Below are positions 1-11,100 of a stretch of 64,000 bases of DNA, piece after piece. Each line of letters opens with the position of its first letter. Positions within the stretch are counted from its first letter, which is position 1. The stretch comes from Argentina anserina (taxonomy: Eukaryota; Streptophyta; Magnoliopsida; Rosales; Rosaceae), in contig NC_065874.1 in assembly GCF_933775445.1 (NCBI RefSeq), positions 3,925,001-3,989,000 on the forward strand, written 5' to 3'. The notes beneath the pieces were generated by a model that was given only the letters and a program-made list of their open reading frames with translations, was not told the DNA's origin and did not search any database. A program made the translations under genes and the position numbers.

Positions 1-419
1 AAGACATTTCGGTAATTTTGCCCGATCCACGCGGCTCTCTCGGAGTCCGATTTCTTCTGAGTCAACTCACCGAGCCACCCCATCAACTCGCTCGCCTCCG
101 ACGCGGCGCCGTACATCTCCGTGTACGGCATCTCCCGCCACGAGTAGTTCTTGACGTAGTCCCACCCTGCCGACCACATGAACCCCCAGACGCCCAGGCC
201 CAGCCCGCTTTCCATTTTCGCCGCGATGTTCCGAGCCCGGTCCGAACCGGCGCGGTCGCCGCGGGAGGCGCGTAGGTTGGCCACGCGCGACATGAGCGAG
301 TGGGAGAGGGAGAAGAGGTTGCGGTATTGGGTGTAGGGGAGGGATTGAGACGGCGGCGGTGTGATCAGGAGGAGAAGGGTGAGGAGTAGAATCGCCGGCG
401 ACGGCGTCGTTTTTGCCAT
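1..419 (-). CDS. Secreted or lumenal protein of unknown function, first exon, cut by window edge
   Basis: Reading the minus strand from the ATG at 417-419, the frame stays open for about 139 codons to the left edge, so the gene is partial. The first ~26 residues are a hydrophobic leucine-rich stretch ending in PPPSQS, which looks like a signal peptide. The mature part starts LPYTQYRNLFSLSHSLMSRV and continues with R/A-rich helices and an aromatic segment (GLGVWGFMWSAGWDYVKNY). Codon use is strongly GC-rich compared with the flanking DNA, as expected for a coding exon. I do not recognise the family with confidence; it resembles small uncharacterised plant proteins with a signal peptide. No stop codon or intron border is visible before the edge. 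Confidence 0.7.
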   Translation of the reverse strand, partial: MAKTTPSPAILLLTLLLLITPPPSQSLPYTQYRNLFSLSHSLMSRVANLRASRGDRAGSDRARNIAAKMESGLGLGVWGFMWSAGWDYVKNYSWREMPYTEMYGAASEASELMGWLGELTQKKSDSERAAWIGQNYRNV

Positions 420-829
420 TTTGATCGTCGTTTTGAAAGTATGCTATGACTTTTGGAGTTCAGGTGTAATTTGGAGGGCCGGTTGTGGGCTCAAACGGGC
501 TTTGCATCAATTGGGCTGAAGATTTTATTTTGGCTTCAAAATCTGGGGTGAAGATTTTATTTTAAATGAAATTGAATGCGTTCAAATTGTCATCTCATTT
601 ATATTTATACCCTAATAAGTAATAACAGAAGATGACTTGCTAACTATTTCTAAAATGTACCATTTTAACCTTTAAAGATTAAAAAATATTAGTACTTTAG
701 TACTCATAAAATAAGGAGGGATATAATAGTAACTTGCAAAATACATATATAATTCAAAACAAAAAAGATCTAAATAGTTTCCACTTATATCTCCAAGTAA
801 TCACTCATATCTCTAGATAACCACATTAT
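420..829. other. AT-rich upstream region of the minus-strand gene
   Basis: No open frame or RNA gene is visible. This should hold the promoter and 5' leader of the leftmost gene. It ends at the target duplication of the Mutator-like element that follows. Confidence 0.4.
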
Positions 830-1646
830 GCGGGCTCAGATCCTCTACTCATGTTACTTTACCTCATATGGTCTCGTATTTCAATCTTGGTTGTTTGTTT
901 TAATCTCGTGGTCAAGATTTATGTTACTGTCCTTTTATTGTCATTTAGAGATGCAAGTGATTAACTCTCTCTCTCTCTCACCCCGCAACTCTTCTCCGTA
1001 AACAAAATCCTTAGCTTCTTCCTCTCATCTCTTTACCATCAACAGAATTGAAAGAAGCATAGTCCTTATTAGAACTACACCACCAGCAACGGAAATTAGA
1101 GCTTGGTTTTTGGGGCCATAATGAGTTCTAGATTTAATTGAGGGGTTGTGCTCCAAGTTTATGGAATCAATTTTTTTGGACGTTGGTTATCTAAAGTAAA
1201 TTCGACAATTTCATCCTCCATGCCATGATTTGAGCGATCAAGTTTCTGATTCTTTCGGAAAAGAACAAGAATTTTAGGGATGAAATAATTAACCCTAAAC
1301 CCCCATATTCAAGACAGAAGCTCTATTAATTTCCAAGAAAAAAATTGAAACCTTCATACGGGTTCGTTCTTCGATAATATGGCATTGCGGCCAATTTTGT
1401 ATACATGTTTGGTGCGTTTAATTGTCTAATTAAAATGGTTTGTTGAAACATGTGAGGATATGAAATTAATTTGTTCAAGGAGGATATGAAGGAGACGAGT
1501 TGCGACATAGAGAACTTATATTCTACTTTTTTAAGTAATGAATTGAAAATGATATAAATGAATCGTGACCGCGAGATTGAAATAGACGGACAATATTAAA
1601 ATATGAGGCAATATGAGGTAATTTAATATGAGGAGAGGATCCGAGT
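830..1646. mobile_element. Non-autonomous Mutator-like element (0.8 kb)
   Basis: The two ends are long imperfect inverted repeats of roughly 90 bp. The left end reads GCGGGCTCAGATCCTCTACT, and the reverse complement of the right end reads ACTCGGATCCTCTCCTCATA. Both then contain matching TTACCTCATAT and TTTCAATCTCG-type blocks. A 9-bp direct repeat CCACATTAT sits at 821-829 and 1647-1655. Long inverted ends and a 9-bp target duplication are the signature of Mutator superfamily insertions. No transposase frame is present, so the element depends on a helper. The exact border is uncertain by 1-2 bp because the duplication overlaps the element end. Confidence 0.75.
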
Positions 1647-1655
1647 CCACATTAT

Positions 1656-2650
1656 TATAAACTATAGCTTAGATACAAGCTTTCTAAAACACATCCCAAA
1701 TAGTCGGTATATTGTGTTTTCAGAGTTTGAAAGATTTGTGCTAGCCTACAACCAGACAGATTATACGTACCATTTTTCACCATCTATAAACAGAACAAGA
1801 AGTTGTGGTAGTAGCCACGAAGATGGTATGCATTGATAAAATCCACTCATTCCAGACTATTCAATGGTAACCTGCATGTGAAACACAACACACAGGGTGT
1901 AATCGAAATCTCCAGGATCCCAAATGGGGAATCTTAGTCCGTGAGACTGCTTCAACTCGGTCCACAGAATGACCCTATACCACTACAGAAGCATAATATG
2001 CGGCAAATGTTCTTTGAGCCCCCAAACCCATTTTAATCTGGGCACCCAACTGGATTTGGGAACCCTATCAGCCATCAACTTGAGGTTCATCGCCATCACC
2101 TAGAAGTCTTCCTTTGCCGCACTAGTAGGATTCGCTGCTGACATTGTCGATGATCGTTTCCAAACAATATTGATCAATTGAGGCCTTCCTTGATCACACA
2201 TTGATACTATGCCTCTGATCCGAAGTCGTATAAGTTTGCATCTATCACCAACAACCAAATTGGTGAAATCCAATAGGCCCTAATCCTCCATGGATCCACC
2301 TTGAGATGAGCTCGGCGCGGCCGATTCATATATCCCAATATCGCTCCCATTAAACTCCGGGTAGGCAAGATGTGGTGGTTGCCATGAGCAATCGGCGGAT
2401 GAAAGGAGATCAGACTGATAATCTAGGTTCGGATTATACTAAGGGTTTTACCTTATAATTTTTCTTTGCCTTGTCGAGAAAAAATAAAGCAACGAGAATT
2501 GTTCAAGAACACAAATCAATGAGATGACATTAGATGAGGTTATCTCCAATTCATCATCCCTCTACCACCCTTTACTGGTTATAGTTTCTGTGGTTTGAGA
2601 GTTAAGATTTATTTCTGGACGGTGATGAACTGATGATGATAGATACAAGT
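1656..2650. other. Non-coding stretch with a possible decayed minus-strand exon
   Basis: Most of this is AT-rich without genes. Between about 1860 and 2480 base composition is more balanced. The minus strand shows short protein-like runs broken by stops, for example one containing HGLRFPIWDPGDFDYTL near 1890-1960 and one containing HLAYPEFNGSDIGIYES near 2310-2380. They are not in one frame and no complete exon with splice borders can be built. It may be an old gene relic, but I do not recognise the parent. Confidence 0.25.
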
Positions 2651-2658
2651 CTGTAGGA

Positions 2659-3268
2659 AAGAGCCGTCTCAAGATATTTGGAGGCCTGTGCGAGATTGAA
2701 ACCACGGTCCTAGTATTTGATAAAATCTTACATAAATAGATATTAGTTGTAAAATATTAATGCAAATTTACAACTAATAAACTAAATAGATACAATTTGT
2801 TTTTTAATTGATTTGAGTCTAATCATATATCAATCTCTCATTTCTTTAACAACAAACTATGATAATTTTCTTCTTAACAAAATATTTTACAAACGATAGG
2901 CGAAAAAAAATATGAAAAACAGATCAAGGATAAATAGTGTATCTACCCAACGAATCAAGAAAAAAGGATGAAGGAAAATATGAAAAAATGATGAGGGGTA
3001 TTTGGACAAATGTATCTACTATGTACCAATTAAAGAAAAAGATGAGGAATGAAATATCATCTAAAATAATGAAAAAAAAAATGAAGCAAAAATGCAATGA
3101 TGTGAATTGAACCCTTAAAGGTGGAAGGTTGCAAGTCAGTGACCATCAATTGTCAACAATGAGGCCTTTTTGTAAGATTAATAAATGTACTAGGTGTATA
3201 TATAAAGTCCTAAAAAATGAGGGGCCATGTGCCGTTGCTCCTCTTGCACATGCTAAGAGCCGGCCTTG
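2659..3268. mobile_element. Non-autonomous hAT-like element (0.6 kb)
   Basis: An 8-bp direct repeat CTGTAGGA lies at 2651-2658 and 3269-3276. Inside it the ends are short inverted repeats, AAGAGCCGTCTC on the left and CAAGGCCGGCTC on the right (reverse complement). An 8-bp target duplication plus short GCCGGC-containing inverted ends fits the hAT superfamily. The interior is AT-rich without transposase. Short open frames inside and across its right border are not credible genes. Confidence 0.75.
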
Positions 3269-3545
3269 CTGTAGGAGATTGGGATTTGATTGGTTTACTA
3301 ATGAAGTATATTGGAAAATGCTTATGTTGTGGATTTGTGGTCCAATATGAAGCATAACCTCATATTATATATGAATCCAGCTTGAATGCATGATAGATGG
3401 AAACCTATTGAGTTTGAGCAGGAATAGAGGTTTAAGAAACTAAATCTATTCATTTTCGTAATGTCACGTAGAAAGATAGTAGCTTCGGAACGGTATTGGA
3501 CAATGAACAATGATCGAGATGACACCCAATTAAAAGAAGCTTAAC

Positions 3546-3776
3546 TGGTAAGTAGTCTAACGCTATTTTTTTTTCAATTACTTAAAGAATCCTTCATCCG
3601 ACCCTCTTTGAGGACTGATGATGATTAACCTGCGAGTCTGAAAGACCTCTGAATGGAGTGAATAACTCTCTCAACACCCAGTGCTGCATCCACAAGGCCG
3701 CAGACCCAAGACCTTGCTTAAGCTACATTAGCTCTGATCGTAATTGGTAAGTGTTGGTAAGTAGTCTAACGCTATT
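3546..3776 (-). mobile_element. SINE-like retroposon with 22-bp target duplication
   Basis: A perfect 22-bp direct repeat starting TGGTAAGTAGTCTAACGCTA occurs at 3546-3567 and 3755-3776. The 187 bp between begin with a run of T on the plus strand, that is, a poly(A) tail on the minus strand. A long variable target duplication with an A-tail is what LINE machinery leaves when it integrates a SINE or other short RNA. I could not find convincing RNA polymerase III A and B boxes, so the SINE label is tentative. The retroposition itself is well supported. Confidence 0.65.
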
Positions 3777-4660
3777 GAATGTACATAATTTATATATATC
3801 GTGATTATCGTAATTTGATAAGAGAAAACACCGAGATTATGGAAAAAACTTAATTTAAATATATGGGATAGCTTTCGTTTTTACAGCGACAACTAGAGAA
3901 TATCTTTGTCAAGTGTCATTTATAGGCATATGGCTAAAATCATTTCTGGATTAAGAATGCACGACGTGTCCGTGTACTAGTGTTAATTGAAAAGCGGATG
4001 ATAATGACCTGAGATAATAGGTTAATCTTCCAATTTTACACGTTGAAATCGTGAGACCACTAAAGCATGATATTTGTATAAACACTTGGCTCATTCTTTT
4101 TTAGCTTTGTAATTTATGTTTTAGCTAGGGAATGTTTTACTTTATAAAGTAACAAAATAACGTCAAGCTAATGAAATTTTGATTCGGTTTATGTAATCTT
4201 TTCTTATTTTTGACGAAATCATTAGAGAACGCTAATATATATAGCTTGATGTTTTTGATAAGATGGATAAGGCCACCAGAATTACTCATCGATTATCATT
4301 CGACAACCATTAGTTTATTTTCCTTGGTCTTAAGAGATTGATGGTGACCATTAGTACCAACATCATTTATATACATGTGGAGGTAAATTGTCAACTACAA
4401 ATCCCCACTTAATTCTCAATCTATAATGAAACAATCCTTAGAAACTGAACAAAACACTAACTTCCTGCCTTAAAACAAGAGGGGGGTGTTGGACCAAAAA
4501 ATGGTTTATACTTTATACCAAAACTCTTGACAAAAGGTACAACCCAAAAATATACATGAGAGAAAAAGGCTGAGGGGTCTCTATATGAATCATACACACA
4601 CAAAAGAGATACCACACACAATTTGGTGCCAACTCAGAGTGCAGCAGTGTTCACAGTGCC
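3777..4660. other. Upstream region of TPS1, no gene seen
   Basis: AT-rich DNA without a credible reading frame. It presumably carries distal promoter elements of the TPS1-type gene. No repeat border could be found. Confidence 0.3.
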
Positions 4661-4670
4661 CTATATAAAG
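4661..4670 (+). promoter_or_regulatory. TATA box of the TPS1-type gene
   Basis: CTATATAAAG stands about 1.2 kb upstream of the start codon. It precedes a CT-rich leader and a 5'-leader intron, which fits a core promoter with transcription starting near 4690-4700. Confidence 0.5.
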
Positions 4671-4689
4671 TGAGCTTCCAAATTATTTT

Positions 4690-5860
4690 TAGTATATAAT
4701 GCTTGGTGTTATCTGCATGGCCAGAAGAAACAAGCAATTGTCTCTGCCACTTCTCCCTTTTTCGTTTCGGTGACTACACCTCTTCTCCCTCTCTCATTTT
4801 TATTTCTTTAAAATCTTCCCACATAAAATCCAATATCTTCTTCATCACAATCTGATCATCATCAACATTTTTGTGTTGAGATTTTTCTGCATCTTTTTGG
4901 TGACCACAGCTAGCGCCCCCCCCCCCCCCCCAAATATCGGTTTCTTTTGCCAACTTGGCTCTCTGCCTCTCTCTCTCTCTCTCACCTATCCATTTATAAA
5001 CCTCTTCTTCTTCTACAAGAACCAAAATCAAGCACAAAAAAAGGGTCTCGGAGCTTATTGGGACCAGTGTCAAGTTTTCATCTTTGATAAAGTTTTGGTC
5101 TTGGGGCTCTTGAATGTGAAGCTCCCATCATCAGAGATCTGCATTCTGCGTAAGACTCACTCTTTTGGGTTTCTCCATTGATCAATTTTCTGCTTGGGTT
5201 CTTTTTTTCTTAATGTTCATAGTTTGCAACATTGTGTGTTCTTTTTCTTTTCTTGGGTTTGTTTATGTTTTATTGTTCTTGTCGTGACATGGGTTTTTCA
5301 TGTTTTTGGGTTTTTTTTGTTTTTTGCTTCAAGAATGATGTTAAAGTTTGGTACTTTACTGTGGAGAAGTATGACTATGATATTGAATGTTGAAGCTTTT
5401 AGGAATTAGGATGGATCATGAAGCTTTTGCCTATTGAGTTTGTTGAATTCTGGATGATGGGGCATAGTTTAACTTCCTTGTTTCATTTACTTTTTTACAT
5501 TCTTGATTTTTACTGTGTACTGGTGTTCGTTAGAAGTGTTAGTTTCACTGTATCTGAATTACTGCTGTATCTTCTTCTGCTGCAATTTTGCTATTTCTTG
5601 GTTCAGAACTGTATCCTGATGTATGATGTTTCCCACACAAACAAATAGTAACAAGGGTTGGATTGGAAAATGGTTAGAAATAGGCGATGCATGAAGTGGT
5701 TTCACTTTAAAATTATATTGTAAGTTGAAGTGGTCTGAGTGTAAGTAATCTGCTGGAGCTTGTAGCTTGAGAGTTATGTACACTGTCAATGAATAGATGA
5801 ATATGGTAGGAATGACTTATAACACTATGCAAATTGCAGCCTTTTCTGCAGGACAATCAT
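4690..5860 (+). promoter_or_regulatory. TPS1 5' leader with leader intron and C-tract
   Basis: The leader is CT-rich and includes a run of about 16 C at 4915-4930 and a CT microsatellite near 4970-4983. A GTAAGA donor at 5150 and two candidate acceptors, ending at 5839 (TTGCAG) and 5851 (TCTGCAG), define a leader intron of about 0.7 kb just before the start codon at 5861. Open frames on both strands across the CT-rich leader are composition artefacts. Part of this intron seems to be duplicated near 40950-41034. Confidence 0.55.
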
Positions 5861-8078
5861 ATGCCAGGAAACAAGTATAACTGCAATCCTCTCACACCCA
5901 GAAGTAGATTGGAAAGACTTCTCAGGGAAAGAGAGCTAAGGAGATCGAATCTTGCTTCGCAATCAAATGAAGAAGCAAGACATGCAGAACTGAGTGATTA
6001 CTTTCTTACTGACGGCGAGAATTTAGCCCTATCTGGTGATGAAGACAGTACAGATGGGGTTGCAGCAGCTAGAGCTTTCGGTGATGGATATGAACGGCAA
6101 GAGGGACGACCTTCTAAACAACGGTTATTGGTTGTCGCCAACAGGTTACCTGTCTCCGCAGTTAGGAAGGGTGAAGACTCATGGCAGCTTGAGATAAGTG
6201 TAGGAGGGCTAGTGAGTGCACTTTTAGGTAAAGGATAGTTCATCTTGCCTGATCCTTTGTTTCAGTACATCCTGTGTTTTTGTTTTAATGGCCCTTTTAT
6301 GTGCGCATGATAAGGTATATGATTTGTTCCTTTGGCATCAGATGAGGTATATATGTTGTTGACATAATATGTTTTTCTTCATTCCACCCAAATTACAAAA
6401 AGAAAGTGTGCTAATATTTCTCATTTGAATGGTGAATTAACCCCGTGTTGTTTTCTTGAAGGTGTTAAGGAGTTTGATGCCAGATGGATTGGTTGGGCTG
6501 GTGTAAATGTACCCGATAGTGTTGGACAAAAGGCACTGACAAAGGCTTTAGCTGAAAAGGTTAAAGTCTCTTAGTTATTTCTTGAATTTTTACAGAACAT
6601 TAGCTTGTAAGCTGGCCATTAATTATTATATATATCGATAATGATCCAGTCATACACATAATCCCCCATCTTCATACTTTGAAAAACAGAAACAACACTG
6701 GCATGCATGCACACACCACTTACAATTTGTCTGATTATGTATTAAACTGTTAAAGGAGAAATAATTAAACTTTATTTATTGCAGAGGTGCATCCCAGTGT
6801 TTCTTGATGAAGAAATTGTTCATCAATATTACAATGGCTACTGTAACAATATGCTGTGGCCTCTTTTCCACTATCTTGGACTTCCACAAGAAGACCGCCT
6901 TGCAACCACCCGGAGTTTTCAATCTCAGTTTGATGCTTATAAGAAGGCAAACCAAATGTTTGCTGATGTTGTTAACAAACACTACGAGGATGGAGATGTC
7001 GTATGGTGCCATGATTACCACCTAATGTTTCTTCCTAAATGTCTAAAAGAACATAATATCAGGATGAAAGTTGGCTGGTTTCTCCATACACCTTTTCCAT
7101 CATCAGAAATACATAGGACACTGCCATCTCGATCAGAACTTTTGAGATCGGTTCTTGCTGCTGATTTGGTTGGGTATGTTGTTTTTAATGTTTTTAATTT
7201 TTTTGAAATATTTCTGCTGCGTACTCTGCAATATAATTATATGACTAAATATGTAAAAGCTCTCCAGCTCTGGTCTTGGAAATGTGACTGAGATGTGGTG
7301 GTAAAACTGTTGTGGTGGTGACATCTAAGGCCAAGTCTCTAAAGGACCTAGAATGTAGATTTAATTTATCATCATGTTAATCACGCCCTTTCTAATCCTA
7401 GTTAAGGAATTGCCAGAGTCTGTTGTGAATATATCCTATAAGTTACCATCTGATGTTATACCTTGGGAGCTTATAGATTCTGATGAGTGGAGTTTTCATT
7501 TCCAGATTTCATACATATGATTATGCAAGGCACTTTGTTAGTGCTTGTACTCGTATCCTGGGTTTAGAGGGCACACCTGAAGGAGTCGAGGATCAAGGAA
7601 AGCTGACTCGTGTAGCTGCGGTATGTCATTTTCAATCCCGTAATTTTTTATCTGTTTATCAGCATTTTTTTTCATGTTTCTTTTTCAATCAAGAATTGCT
7701 TTATTTGGTCAATTCTCATGTTGCCTTTTCCTTTCGCTTTGAAAATTAGTTTCCAATTGGGATTGATTCGGACCGATTTATTCGAGCTCTAGAACTCCCT
7801 CAAGTCCAGGAGCACATGAAAGAATTGAAGGAAAGATTTGCAGGCAGAATGGTAAGAACTGATTACATTATAAGACCTGACAGCACCTTTTGGCATTTGG
7901 TCATATATATTTTACATTTAAACTCCTATGTTGATCTAAGTAGTAAGTTCTGCACTGTAGTTGTTAGAATGCTTGTCGATGTGCTATTGTTTAGATATGA
8001 ATGCAAGTTCAATTCCTTCATCTCTATAATCACCGTAAATTATATCACTGAGAGACTAATCACACGTACAATTGGCTA

Positions 8079-8120
<42 letters not shown>

Positions 8121-11100
8121 ATATTATCTGATTGCCCGTAAAGGCGTAAACTAAAATCAATCTGTTTTCATGATGGATTCCCCTGCATCTCTCTCACTCT
8201 TTTATATAGCTTTGAATTTTACTTTGTTTGCCACTTTGTCTGTACTGAACTGCTCTATTAATAGTTTGTTTTTATTAGAATCAGGTAAAGCATCTCCAAC
8301 CATGTAAAATTTTGTCTCTAGATGTTGTTAATTTCATTGGTGAAGTTTTGAGTTGTTGATTCACATATTCAGGGTTCTATTCTTCAGATGAATTGCTTCT
8401 ATGTTAAGTTCCCGTTTTATTCTCTTTTACTATTTTATTAATTTCTCAAATACATTTTGCAATTCAACTGTGGACAGGTAATGTTAGGCGTTGATCGCCT
8501 TGATATGATTAAGGGAATTCCTCAAAAGATCTTGGCATTTGAAAAGTTCCTTGAGGAAAATCCAAATTGGCGTGATAAAGTAGTCTTGCTGCAAATTGCT
8601 GTGCCAACAAGAACCGACGTGCCTGAGTGTATGTTCCTTTCCTCATATATGTACCCTAAACTAGAATCATATTCGTCAGTGGTAGTCTATCTTTCTTCGT
8701 TTCAATCGCAGTACTTGCTTGACATAGAAGATGAACAGTATAGCTTCCAATTATGTTCCCTTACTTTTTTCCAGTCAGGTTTTTGGTTGATCGTATAATA
8801 AGTTTGTTCGTTTGGTCAGAATTGCAAAATCTTTTTATTTGGCATATAGCAATACTCTTGAAGTCTTTCCTCTAATTTCTCCAATTCATTTATTCCATTA
8901 TGTAATACTCAATGATCTACTGTCACTCCCAGAATGTAATATATATTTTCCTTTATGATGTGGTTTCCACTCACAGACCAGAAGCTCACCAGCCAGGTTC
9001 ATGAGATTGTAGGACGCATTAATGGGAGATTTGGGACTCTTACTGCTGTTCCAATACATCATCTGGTTAGTGTTTATCCTCTTGACCTTTTGTTTTGATT
9101 CCATTATATTAAGCTATTTCACAATAATTTATGTACGACTGAATGAAAGAGTTTGTTAATTGATCAAATGGGATTTAAACTATAAAGTTGTGTAAGTAAG
9201 CATTTTGGATGCGAGATTTGGAAGTTCAATACAGATAATAGTGTGCCTACAAAGTGAATTACAAGAGTCCTGCTATCTTGCTATAATCAATAGAGTCCTG
9301 CTATCTTGCTATAATCAATCTTGAAGGCATGAATAAGCCTCTCTGAACTTGCTTACTTGCTGATGAGGACATGTAATATATGATGGTTGCTTGTGACAAA
9401 CTGACAATTGCTGGAATACTGGGAGTAGCTTTCAATTTTTTTAATTTGTAAATTGTTTAGAGCTGAAGTCCAAAGTCCAAACCCAGCCTTTGCTTTGGCA
9501 ATAACATAGACACATAATCATCATAGTAAGATGTTTGCATCATGCATGCTTACTTATCGTTAAAAATTGTTCTCTGTTATATATACATATATAGGACTGT
9601 GTACCATAGCTTCTTTATTAATATTATGGGTTATTGCTACTGATACATATATGTGAAGATTTCTTATACAACTTCCTCATTTACAGGACCGATCTCTTGA
9701 CTTTCATGCATTATGTGCACTATATGCTGTTACAGGTACTTATTTTTCAGATTAATACGCACAACATTAATATTATTGTCTTTAATGATGATCCTGAAAT
9801 GTTGAAGCTTTTGATAACCTTCTTCAACTTCAATATGAGTTGGATAATATTATCCTTTTTTTTAATCGTCTATGGCTAGTCATAGGCCCATAGCCAGCAA
9901 AAAACAAAAACTGTTTTTGTCAAAGGACACATAAAAACTACTGTTCCATTTTCGGTTGATAAATTATATTAGATTTCAGTGAAGGATCAGTTGTTCATGG
10001 TTAAATTAGCATATCACCTCTTCAGAAAAGACATCTTTACATGCATGTTCTTCTGGAACGAATTTCAAATGGAGAAGGCCAATTGCAATGGGATATATAA
10101 TTGGAAATGGAAACAATCTTCCTGGCCACTTGCATATATATATGTTTACTGTATCATAAATAAGAAGCTGTGTGTAATGAGTTTGCATTTAAACACTATT
10201 TTCAGATGTGGCACTTGTTACATCTTTGAGGGATGGGATGAATCTTGTGAGCTACGAGTTTGTTGCTTGTCAAGCATCCAAGAAAGGGGTTCTCATTTTA
10301 AGCGAGGTAATCAAAACTCTCATGTGCAGTTCTAATATTACATATCATATATTTTTTCATCAAACTATGTAAAATGTGTCAAAAAAGTTGGTTGCTTTGA
10401 GCTTAAAATGTGTACTTTTGTATTTTCCTCATTCAATTATGTAAAATGCAATAATTAGGGGAAAAATAGAGTAAAACCAACACTAGATTTTTGTTTGATT
10501 TCTGCTCAAGGGACAATGTTATAAATGAGATATCTGGATACATGTTTTAATTTGAAAAGGCAGAAAACAGTTCAGAGAAAATTGACCAAAGATGAAGTTT
10601 CTGTGAAGGAGGGGGAGGGTATGGACATTAACGGAAAACAAAACTAATTTAGAGCTTCTTTTAGATATCAAAAAGTCATCTACTAGCATAAAGTGGACAT
10701 TAAACATATCAAGTTGCAGTCACTCTAATCATTATGTTAGTTCATTAAATTGTGAAATCTGTTCTAATTATTCAGTTCTTATTTAGTTTGCAGGGGCAGC
10801 ACAGTCCCTTGGTGCTGGTGCTATATTGGTGAACCCATGGAACATCACAGAAGTCGCAGCTTCCATAGGTTATGCTTTGAATATGCCCGCTGATGAAAGA
10901 GAAAAGCGTCACCATCATAACTTCATGCATGTGACAACTCACACATCTCAAGAGTGGGCTGCAACCTTTGTAAGGTACTGATCATATCACGGTCCTAAAG
11001 TCATCTAGGTTGTTATACACTTATACCACGACTCATGTTCGTGTATCTCGTTGTGAAGAAATTCACTATTCTAAGCTCTGCTGAGAGTTCATGAGTCTCC

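Noticed and set aside
4774..5181. Frames of about 100 codons on both strands upstream of TPS1
   Set aside because: They cross the CT-rich leader and a C-run; low-complexity translation on both strands.
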